From an uncultured Anaerolineae bacterium (GTDB lineage: Bacteria; Chloroflexota; Anaerolineae; J036; Brachytrichaceae): a stretch of DNA of 37,697 nt. The position numbers were made by a program, and so were the translations under genes. The notes under the pieces were generated by a model. That model was not told where the DNA came from. It saw nothing but the letters and a program-made list of their open reading frames with translations, and did no database searches. The stretch is from contig CALIMH010000011.1 of assembly GCA_938028725.1 (NCBI GenBank), positions 1-37,697 of the forward strand, in the 5' to 3' direction. Below are positions 7,446 through 14,284 of this stretch, one piece after another; within the stretch, counting starts at the first letter, position 1, and the number at the start of each line of letters is the position of its first letter.

Positions 7446-8732
7446 CTACACCACATCGCGTGGGTCAGCGATATAGCCGGCAACAGCGCTAGCAGCGACT
7501 ACAGCCGGCGAGGCGAGGTAAATCTCGCTCTCACGGGTGCCCATGCGCCCGCGAAAGTTTCGGTTGGCGCTGCTGATCGTCACCTCACCCACTGCCGGCA
7601 CGCCCATGTGATTGCCCATGCACGGCCCGCACCCAGGCACGCCGATCATCGCGCCAGCCTCCAGCAGCTCGGTGATGTAGCCAAGCCTTGTGGCCTCTCG
7701 CATCACCTCGGACGATGCAGGGATCACGATCAGCCTTGTGCCAGACGCCACGCGCTTGCCGCGGATCACCTCACATGCAGCAGCCAGGTCCTCTAGACGG
7801 CCATTGGTACAAGTGCCGAGGAATGCCTGATGCACGCGCGTGCCGCGCACTTGGCTCAGCGGCACCACATTGTCTACGCGATGGGGGCAGGCCACCATCG
7901 GCTGAAGCTGGCTGGCGTCGTAGGTGTATTCAGCAAGGTAGTTGGCGTCGGGGTCTGGGTATAGCGCCATGGCGCGCAACGCCTCCACGGAGATTGGCTC
8001 GCCGCGTCGGGTGCGCCGCTCAGCTAAGTAGTGGAACACGGCCTCGTCGGGTGGAAGGTACGCCGTCTTTGCGCCGAACTCGGCCATCATGTTGGGGATC
8101 ACCATGCGGCTCTCAAGGCTCAGCGCTGCGATGCCGTCGCCATGAAACTCCACGGCTGCATATAGGCCGCCGTCCTGTCCCAGGTCTCCGATCAGCTTGA
8201 GGCAAAAGTCCTTGGCGGTAACGCCGAATGGCAGCTTGCCGGTGAGGTTGATGCGGATGCTTTCCGGCACGCGCAGCCACAGTTCGCCTGTGGCCCAGAG
8301 TGCAGCCACTTCGCTGCGCCCAACGCCTGCGCCGAACGCGCCGAGCCAGCCGAAATGCGTGGTATGGCTGTCTGCGCCCAGGATGAGCTGACCTGGCAGC
8401 ACCAGCGCCTCTTCGCTCAGCACCTGGTGGCAAATGCCACGCCCAGCCTCGAAGAAATGGCGCACACCTTGCTCAGCCACGAACCGGCGCACTTCGGCGT
8501 GATTTTGGGCGTGCTGCGTAGTGGGCGCTGGCACAGCGTGATCGAGCGTGATGCACAAGCGCTCGGGGTGCTTCACTTTCTCAACGCCGAGTTGGCGGAA
8601 CAGGCGATAAATAGCTGCGGTGTTATCGTGGCTGAGGATCACGTCCGGTTGAGCGTCTACGATCGCGCCGGCGTGTGCTTCGGGCAAGTGCGCCGCGCGC
8701 GCCAGCGCCTTTTCTGCAAAGGTGTATGCCAT
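7446..8732 (-). CDS. leuC: 3-isopropylmalate dehydratase large subunit / homoaconitase family
   Basis: This is a 428-residue aconitase-superfamily protein. The three cluster-ligand cysteines are present: [13 protein letters not shown] (first) and [14 protein letters not shown] (second and third). Other family marks are [56 protein letters not shown] and the C-terminal [35 protein letters not shown]. The length and sequence style fit the shorter, archaeal-type LeuC/homoaconitase group rather than the roughly 465-residue E. coli type. The family isomerises 2-isopropylmalate to 3-isopropylmalate in leucine synthesis, but related members act on homocitrate, citramalate or dimethylmalate, so the substrate is not certain. 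The small subunit (LeuD) is not adjacent: downstream is tRNA-Arg, and upstream is a divergent gene 29 bp away. The start lacks a Shine-Dalgarno sequence. Confidence 0.85.
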   Translation of the reverse strand: MAYTFAEKALARAAHLPEAHAGAIVDAQPDVILSHDNTAAIYRLFRQLGVEKVKHPERLCITLDHAVPAPTTQHAQNHAEVRRFVAEQGVRHFFEAGRGICHQVLSEEALVLPGQLILGADSHTTHFGWLGAFGAGVGRSEVAALWATGELWLRVPESIRINLTGKLPFGVTAKDFCLKLIGDLGQDGGLYAAVEFHGDGIAALSLESRMVIPNMMAEFGAKTAYLPPDEAVFHYLAERRTRRGEPISVEALRAMALYPDPDANYLAEYTYDASQLQPMVACPHRVDNVVPLSQVRGTRVHQAFLGTCTNGRLEDLAAACEVIRGKRVASGTRLIVIPASSEVMREATRLGYITELLEAGAMIGVPGCGPCMGNHMGVPAVGEVTISSANRNFRGRMGTRESEIYLASPAVVAASAVAGYIADPRDVV

Positions 8733-8761
8733 GCTTGCTCGCGCGAGATTATAGTGCGAGC
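8733..8761. promoter_or_regulatory. Compact overlapping divergent promoters with palindromes (leuC / isomerase)
   Basis: Only 29 bp separate the two start codons. TATAAT on the minus strand (8753-8748) and TATAGT on the plus strand (8750-8755) overlap. The plus-strand box is 6 bp from its ATG, which predicts a leaderless mRNA; the minus-strand box is 15 bp from its ATG, which predicts a leader of under ten bases. The segment also contains the perfect palindrome CTCGCGCGAG (8738-8747) and the inverted repeat GCTCGC/GCGAGC (8737-8742, 8756-8761), possible regulator sites. Confidence 0.55.
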
Positions 8762-9607
8762 ATGATCTTCACTGGCTATGCCGATTTTTGGTTTCGCAAC
8801 ATGCCACTGGTGGAGCGCCCAGCCCGTTTTGTGGCGCTTGGTATCCGTCACCTTGATGTGTGGGCCTGGCGGAGCAAGGGCGTGGTACTGATGGATGAGC
8901 TTGCTGCAGCGTGTCGAGAGGCAGGCTGTACGATCAACTCGACTTTTGATGACGCCGGCGGCTCACTCACGGATGCCGCCGATTTGCCGCTTTGTCTGGA
9001 TGCGTGGGCAGAATCGCTGGAGCGCGCTCAACAGTGGGGAGTGGCACATCTCTTCATGTTCAGCGAGCAGGTCGAGCCGTTCTCCGATTCATCCCACCCG
9101 CACATCCAGGGATGGGTGAAGCGGCCTTCCCGTGATGAGCCACTCCAAAAGCGCTACGCTAATTTGCTCGACGCTGCTGCTCGTGTGATGGAGCTGGTGG
9201 AGAAGACGCCCATCGTGGTGTGGTTTGAAGCGCTCAACACGTTTCACCTGCACGGCGGCATCACTGTCTCCACTCATGAGTTGGCGGCAGATGTGGTGCG
9301 ACGCATCGCGCATCCGCAACTGCGTATGGCATTCGACTGCTACCACCAGCAGCGCACTGCCGGCAACCTTATTCAGGGTCTGCGCGACTACTACGGCCTA
9401 TACGACAGTGTGCACATCGGCGATGTGCCGACGCGCGGTGAGCCAGGTAGTGGCGAGATCAACTTTCACGCCATTGCGCGCGCGCTGCATGAGCTGGGGT
9501 TCGACGGCAAGATCGGCCTGGAGTTCTATCCAACGTCGGATGAAGCCTCAGCACTGGCGCGCGTGCGGGCTTTGTTTGAACCCGATCCTAGGCGCCCAAC
9601 ATGCTGA
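8762..9607 (+). CDS. Hydroxypyruvate isomerase-like TIM-barrel sugar isomerase/epimerase
   Basis: This 281-residue protein is of the xylose-isomerase-like TIM-barrel family (AP endonuclease family 2 fold). Motifs include [10 protein letters not shown] near the start, VWFEALN (Glu metal ligand), [14 protein letters not shown] (Asp ligand), [20 protein letters not shown] (His ligand; strongly reminiscent of hydroxypyruvate isomerase Hyi), and KIGLEFYPT (second Glu). Hyi interconverts hydroxypyruvate and tartronate semialdehyde; other members act on sugars or inositols, so the substrate is open. The ATG at 8762 follows a TATAGT box and has no Shine-Dalgarno sequence; the frame extends upstream, but into the leuC coding region. 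Its last 20 bp overlap the 3' end of fmt tail to tail. Confidence 0.8.
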   Translation: MIFTGYADFWFRNMPLVERPARFVALGIRHLDVWAWRSKGVVLMDELAAACREAGCTINSTFDDAGGSLTDAADLPLCLDAWAESLERAQQWGVAHLFMFSEQVEPFSDSSHPHIQGWVKRPSRDEPLQKRYANLLDAAARVMELVEKTPIVVWFEALNTFHLHGGITVSTHELAADVVRRIAHPQLRMAFDCYHQQRTAGNLIQGLRDYYGLYDSVHIGDVPTRGEPGSGEINFHAIARALHELGFDGKIGLEFYPTSDEASALARVRALFEPDPRRPTC

Positions 9608-10529
9608 GATGTAAATCGCGCTGACCGCGCGCAAAAGCCTCTGCGGACATGGCGGGGCGACCCTCCGGCTGCACCTCGATCAGCCGCAGCGCGCCCTCGC
9701 CACACGCCACCCAGACGCCGTTAGCGGCGTCTACCACCACTGTGCCAGCAGGCGCAGGGGTGGGGCAGGCTATTGCCTCTGCGCGCAGCACCTTAAGCAG
9801 CCGGCCTTTCCACGTGGTAAACGCAGAGGGCCATGGTGACATAGCCCGCACGTGGCGCGCGATCTCCGCCGCGCTGCGCGTCCAAGCGATGCGGCCGTCC
9901 TCCTTCTTCAGGCGGGGGGCTAGTGTGACCAGGCGCGCATCTTGCGGTATGGGCGTGATCTCGCCGCGCAGCCAGCGTGGCAGCGTCTCGATCAGTAGCT
10001 CAGCGCCGACACGCGCGAGTCGTTCGCTGAGCGACCCGGTGGTATCGTCCGGCTGAATGGGCACAGCACGCTGGCTCAGGATTGGGCCACTGTCCAGGCC
10101 AGCGTCCATCTTCATGATGGTGATGCCGGTCTCGGCGTCGCCGGCAGCGATCGCCGCGCTGATCGGTGAGGCCCCTCGCCAGCGCGGCAGCAGGGAAGCA
10201 TGGACGTTGATGCAGCCCATGGGGGGAATATCCAACACATGTTGGCGCAGAATTTGGCCGAAAGCGGCTACGACAATGACGCGCGGTTGCAGCGCCCGTA
10301 GCTGCTCCACCACTTCTGGTGGCTTGAGCGACTCAGGCTGAAGTATCGGCAGGCCATGCGCCAAGGCAAATTGCTTCACCGGCGGCGCTACGAGGTGCTG
10401 TCCACGCCCTGCCGGCGCATCTGGCTGGGTCACAACTGCTGCAATGTCGTAGCCGGCCCACCACAGCGCCTCCAGCGAGGGCACGGCGAAGTGTGGTGTG
10501 CCCATAAAGATGATGCGCTCGCCTTTCAT
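9588..10529 (-). CDS. fmt: Methionyl-tRNA formyltransferase
   Basis: This enzyme formylates initiator Met-tRNA using 10-formyltetrahydrofolate. The 313-residue length is normal. The N-terminal domain opens with IIFMGTPHFAVPSLEAL and carries GCINVHASLLPRWRGASPI (catalytic Asn and His, SLLPRWRG signature) and MKMDAGLDSGPIL (catalytic Asp). The C-terminal OB-like domain begins around residue 205 with WTRSAAEIARHVRAMSPWPSAFT. The ATG directly follows the TAG of the preceding ABC permease with no base between, so translation is probably coupled. An AGGG 5 bp upstream may act as ribosome-binding site. Sitting at the end of a sugar-transport operon, without peptide deformylase next to it, is unusual. 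Confidence 0.95.
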   Translation of the reverse strand: MKGERIIFMGTPHFAVPSLEALWWAGYDIAAVVTQPDAPAGRGQHLVAPPVKQFALAHGLPILQPESLKPPEVVEQLRALQPRVIVVAAFGQILRQHVLDIPPMGCINVHASLLPRWRGASPISAAIAAGDAETGITIMKMDAGLDSGPILSQRAVPIQPDDTTGSLSERLARVGAELLIETLPRWLRGEITPIPQDARLVTLAPRLKKEDGRIAWTRSAAEIARHVRAMSPWPSAFTTWKGRLLKVLRAEAIACPTPAPAGTVVVDAANGVWVACGEGALRLIEVQPEGRPAMSAEAFARGQRDLHLSMLGA

Positions 10530-11498
10530 CTAACCCTTGACCGCGCCTTCCGACATCACCTGGAAGAAAGTGTTGCGCGTGAAGAGAAACAAGATCACCA
10601 CCGGTGCTGCTACCAACACGCACGCCGCCGCCACCACCTGATAGTTGATGATGTTTTGGCTCAAGAAGTCGTACATGCCGAACATCGCTGTGCGCGCCTC
10701 TCGCCGTGCGAGCAGCAAGAAGCCAGCGATGAACTCGTTCCACACATTGACGAAACATAGCAAAAACACCGCCAACAACCCTGGCAGCGCTAATGGCGCC
10801 ACGATGTGCCTCAACGCCTGGATGGGCGTGCATCCGTCAATGAAGGCGGCCTCCTCGAGGTCGCGTGGGATGGTGTCGAAGAAACCCTTCACCACCCATA
10901 TAGCAAACGGCAGTTGAAAGCCCACATACACCATGACCATGAACATGCGCTCATCGTAGCCGGGGATGCCGGCCTTGCGCAGGTCCACTGCCATTTGATA
11001 CAGCGCCAACAGGTTGGTCAGCAGTGGGATGCCGGTGATCGCCAAGATCATCACGAGCAACAGTTTTCGACCGGCGAAGTGGTAGCGCGAGAAAGCATAG
11101 CCTGCCATGCCAGCCAGCACGAACACGACCGCGGCAGATGCTGTGGCATACAGCAGCGTGTTGGGCAAGTAGGTGCTAAACATGCGGCCGCTTAGCTGCA
11201 CACCGAACAGGGCTTGTGGGTTTGGCTTGGGCGCGATCACACGCTCGTAACCCTCTGTGACAAATCGGCATTGCCTCAGGCTGAATGTGCCTTTCTCGAG
11301 GTTGTCGCACGGCAACAGCACGGGCGGCCGGCGCAGCACGTCGCTCTCTTGCTTGAACGAGGTCGCTAACGTGAGCGCGATGGGCAACATCAGGAAGATC
11401 AAAATGGCGATGAAGAGACCATTCAGCACTATCGGCGCGACGCGGCGGCGCAACTTAAGCAGCGCGGTGTTGGGTTGAGATGGAATCGCAGCTTGCAT
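10530..11498 (-). CDS. ABC sugar transporter permease, MalG-type
   Basis: A 322-residue inner-membrane permease with six predicted membrane segments, the first at about residues 24-46. The cytoplasmic EAA loop reads LEEAAFIDGCTPIQALRHIVAPLALPG, the docking site for the ATPase. A Cys-containing loop after the first helix (about 60-95) is longer than in E. coli MalG. It lies 17 bp downstream of the MalF-type gene, forming the usual permease pair. No ATP-binding subunit is encoded here, so a shared ATPase elsewhere is likely, as is common for carbohydrate uptake (CUT1) systems. Confidence 0.9.
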   Translation of the reverse strand: MQAAIPSQPNTALLKLRRRVAPIVLNGLFIAILIFLMLPIALTLATSFKQESDVLRRPPVLLPCDNLEKGTFSLRQCRFVTEGYERVIAPKPNPQALFGVQLSGRMFSTYLPNTLLYATASAAVVFVLAGMAGYAFSRYHFAGRKLLLVMILAITGIPLLTNLLALYQMAVDLRKAGIPGYDERMFMVMVYVGFQLPFAIWVVKGFFDTIPRDLEEAAFIDGCTPIQALRHIVAPLALPGLLAVFLLCFVNVWNEFIAGFLLLARREARTAMFGMYDFLSQNIINYQVVAAACVLVAAPVVILFLFTRNTFFQVMSEGAVKG

Positions 11499-11515
11499 GG
11501 TCTAACCCGTGTGAG

Positions 11516-12508
11516 CTAGGCGGCCCGCTCTCCGCCGCGCGAGATGCGCAGGGTGAGCACGATCAACAGCAGGTTGAAGACGGCCATGATCACGGCAATG
11601 GCGGCAGCGCGCCCAAACTCCAAACGCTGGAAGCCGACTACGTACAGCAGGTAGCTTAACACCTCGGTGGCTGTGCCTGGGCCGCCGCGCGTGAGCGTGA
11701 ACACCAGGCCGATCCCATTCACACCGCCGAGCAACAGGTTGAACAAGGCAACCACCAGCGTCGGCAGTATCAGCGGCAGTGTGATGAGCCGCAGCGTTTG
11801 AAAGCTGCTTGCGCCGTCTATGCGCGCGCTCTCGATAATCTCAGAGGGCACTGTCTTCAGCGCGGCCAGCATGAGCAATGTGATGAACGGCAACGCGCGC
11901 CACGACGATGCCAAAATCAAGTACACCATCGCCGGCGCCGGCGGAAATGGAAAGCCGGCAATCCACGGGCGTGGCGCAGGATCGGAGGGGATGTTGATGC
12001 CCTTGGGTGGGAAAAGCGCCGGGTTGCTCAAGATGGGCGAGAGCAGACCATATTCTGGCACCACCAGCAAGCCAAAGATCAGTCCCACGATAATGTCGGC
12101 CAGCACCCACGGGATGAACAGCAACGTGAGATAGAACCCGCCGGCTCGCAGATTGCGGTTGAGCAGCAGTGCGAGCAGCAGAGCCAGCAGCATCGTCACC
12201 GCCACGTAACCTGCTAGAAACACCACCGTGTGCCCGACACTTTCTCGGAAGGCCCCGCTGCCCAGAATGCGCTCGAAGTTGCTTAGCCCCACCCATTCCA
12301 CCCGACCAGCACGGCGATCCTGCATGCTGAGGAGGATCGAGTAAATGCCTGGGTAAAACTGGATCAAGCCAATAACAAGCAGCGAGGGCAACAAGAGCCA
12401 AAAAGCCAACGTGTGTGAGAAGAAGCCCCTGCGCAAGATGCGCTCTCGAACGTGCGAGGTGATGGCTTGTGTTTTCAAACTGCGGGTGGACACAACGTGT
12501 TTTGGCAA
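11516..12508 (-). CDS. ABC sugar transporter permease, MalF-type
   Basis: A 330-residue permease with six membrane helices and EAA loop SEIIESARIDGASSFQTLRLITLPLILP. The motif GVNGIGLVFTLTRGGPGTATEVLSYLLY is typical of MalF/UgpA-like CUT1 permeases. The start is uncertain: there is no ATG. TTG at 12508 is the first in-frame candidate after the hairpin, and GTG at 12493 is an alternative; neither has a convincing ribosome-binding site. Placed between the binding protein and MalG-type permease. Confidence 0.9.
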   Translation of the reverse strand: MPKHVVSTRSLKTQAITSHVRERILRRGFFSHTLAFWLLLPSLLVIGLIQFYPGIYSILLSMQDRRAGRVEWVGLSNFERILGSGAFRESVGHTVVFLAGYVAVTMLLALLLALLLNRNLRAGGFYLTLLFIPWVLADIIVGLIFGLLVVPEYGLLSPILSNPALFPPKGINIPSDPAPRPWIAGFPFPPAPAMVYLILASSWRALPFITLLMLAALKTVPSEIIESARIDGASSFQTLRLITLPLILPTLVVALFNLLLGGVNGIGLVFTLTRGGPGTATEVLSYLLYVVGFQRLEFGRAAAIAVIMAVFNLLLIVLTLRISRGGERAA

Positions 12509-12510
12509 GT

Positions 12511-12550
12511 GGCGGGCCAGGAGATGCCATTCCCCACTTCCTGGCCCGCC
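12511..12550 (-). promoter_or_regulatory. Intercistronic hairpin between binding-protein and permease genes
   Basis: GGCGGGCCAGGA (12511-12522) and TCCTGGCCCGCC (12539-12550) form a perfect 12-bp stem with a 16-base loop. It fills the 65-bp gap after the binding-protein gene. No T-tract follows in the minus direction, so it looks more like an mRNA-stabilising or partial-termination element that raises binding protein over permease levels, as described for malE-malF in enterobacteria. It ends just 2 bp before the putative TTG start of the permease. Confidence 0.6.
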
Positions 12551-12573
12551 AAAAGCAACGCCCAGCCTGAAGG

Positions 12574-14049
12574 CTAGTTATTGCGGTTGTATTCCTCCTC
12601 TGCTGCCTTTAGCGCCTCTGAGATGTCAGCAGTTGGGTCTTCCTTAACTAAGCGGTAGATGGTGTTCTGGATGATCTTCTTCGCCTCGTCGCGGCGTTCG
12701 AGTGAGCCGTACCAAGGTCGGCACTCGCTAGCGGCCACAGCTTTCGCCGCCTGCTCGTAGAAGGCCTTGGCCACCGGCACGCGCTCCTCGATCAGCGGCA
12801 GGATTGAGCGCAGTGCCGGGAAGCCGCCGCCCGGCCCGAGCACCCAGTCGGGATTTTGCTCCGGCGTCATGATCCAGTTGATGTAGTCCTTGGCTGCCTC
12901 TGGGTTTTTCGCACCCACCGGGATCACGAAGCCGGTCACACCCAGGCCGCAGCCGGGCTTTTTGCCTGATGGGGCAAACATGGGAGCAATGAACACGTCT
13001 CCGGCAGTGATCGCGTCAAGCATGTCCTCCTCGTTGCCCTTGTTGTATTCCTTGCCGCTTGGCGCCTTCAGCGGGTTGACGTAACGATAACCGAAGATGC
13101 CGGTGGGGAATGAGGCGGCCTCGGCTGTCTTCATTGGCTCTTCCTCGATGAAGGGTGTGGTTGTGCCATCCCAGGTGCGCGGGTGCACGTAGCCGGCGGC
13201 GACGATCTCGCGCAAGAACTCAATCGCGCTTCGGTTCTCCGGCGTGTCGAGTTTCATGTTGCCCTGGCCGTCATCGAACGTGCCACCGAAGGACTTGATG
13301 AGCGTGTTGGTGAAGCGTGGCGTGCCCTCGCCATCGAATGCGGTGGAGCCGAAGAAAGTGATCGCTGCTATCCCTTTCGCCTTTAGTGCTTCTGCTTGCT
13401 GCTTGAACTCTTCCGGCGTCTTGGGGTAGCCGTTGGGGAAGTGATCGCGCCACACGAACACAATCTGCGGCGTGATCGCGACCGGCACACAGTAGATGCG
13501 CCCATCCGGGCCGGTGCACGCTGCCACTGCAGATGGATCCAAGTCGGCAAACCATGGCTGCGCCTTGATCCAGTCGGTCAGGTCTTGCACGACGCCATTC
13601 TTGATGAAAGGGATAAGTGAACCATCACCGGACTGCATCAGATCAGGCACTTCGCCGCCGGCTTGCACCGCCGCTGTGAGGCGAATGGCCATCTGATCAA
13701 AAGGCTGCGGTTGATTGATCCACTTCCACTTGCCCTTGAAGGCTTCGTTGAACAAGGGGATGGTCTTGCGCAGATACTCGTTGCCGACTCGCTCGTCGCT
13801 CTTCGGGTCAGTGTTGTCTTGATCGTACTGATACCATGTGACGAACTCCACCTCGCTGCCGCTGGCTGGTTGTGGCTCCGTCGTTGCTGAGGGCATGGAC
13901 TGCTCTGCTGATGGTGCGGTTGGTTGGGTTGTCGGTGGTTGTGGCGTCGGAGCTGATGGCTGCGGTTGAGGCTGTGTTCCACAGGCTGTAATGAGCAGGG
14001 CAGTAGCCAGGGCAAGGCTGAGAGTACGAAAACGGGGATTTACAAACAT
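12574..14049 (-). CDS. Extracellular sugar-binding lipoprotein of an ABC transporter
   Basis: A 491-residue solute-binding protein. The N-terminus is a lipoprotein signal (ALATALLITAC, lipidated Cys23), followed by a Pro/Gln/Thr/Ser-rich tether (residues 25-65) and a family 1 solute-binding domain (FVTWYQYDQDN, LFNEAFKGKWKWINQPQPFDQMAIRLTAA, GEVPDLMQSGDGSLIPFI, GRIYCVPVAITPQIVFVWRDHF, AKDYINWIMTPEQNP). It captures the substrate, probably an oligosaccharide, for the two downstream permeases. GGAGAGGAGA lies 9 bp before the ATG, a stronger ribosome-binding site than in the rest of the operon. The 235-bp gap upstream to the divergent penicillin-binding protein must hold its promoter, but I cannot pick out clear -35/-10 boxes. 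Confidence 0.9.
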   Translation of the reverse strand: MFVNPRFRTLSLALATALLITACGTQPQPQPSAPTPQPPTTQPTAPSAEQSMPSATTEPQPASGSEVEFVTWYQYDQDNTDPKSDERVGNEYLRKTIPLFNEAFKGKWKWINQPQPFDQMAIRLTAAVQAGGEVPDLMQSGDGSLIPFIKNGVVQDLTDWIKAQPWFADLDPSAVAACTGPDGRIYCVPVAITPQIVFVWRDHFPNGYPKTPEEFKQQAEALKAKGIAAITFFGSTAFDGEGTPRFTNTLIKSFGGTFDDGQGNMKLDTPENRSAIEFLREIVAAGYVHPRTWDGTTTPFIEEEPMKTAEAASFPTGIFGYRYVNPLKAPSGKEYNKGNEEDMLDAITAGDVFIAPMFAPSGKKPGCGLGVTGFVIPVGAKNPEAAKDYINWIMTPEQNPDWVLGPGGGFPALRSILPLIEERVPVAKAFYEQAAKAVAASECRPWYGSLERRDEAKKIIQNTIYRLVKEDPTADISEALKAAEEEYNRNN

Positions 14050-14284
14050 GGCTTGAAATCTCCTCTCCTTGTGTTGGCTTAAAACGGATAAAGACGGTCG
14101 CTGGTGACCATGTTGCAGTGTGAAGCTAAGCTAACTTGGAAAGAGACTTGCAGCGTTGCTCTGATCGCACACCTCCACTGTTGTGCATTGCCAAGGGCGA
14201 ACTTTTGGCTGCACGGGTGCCGCCGCTTGGCGATGGTTTGGTTGGTCAAGAGTGTAGCATAAATTGCTTTCTCAGACCGCGCGC

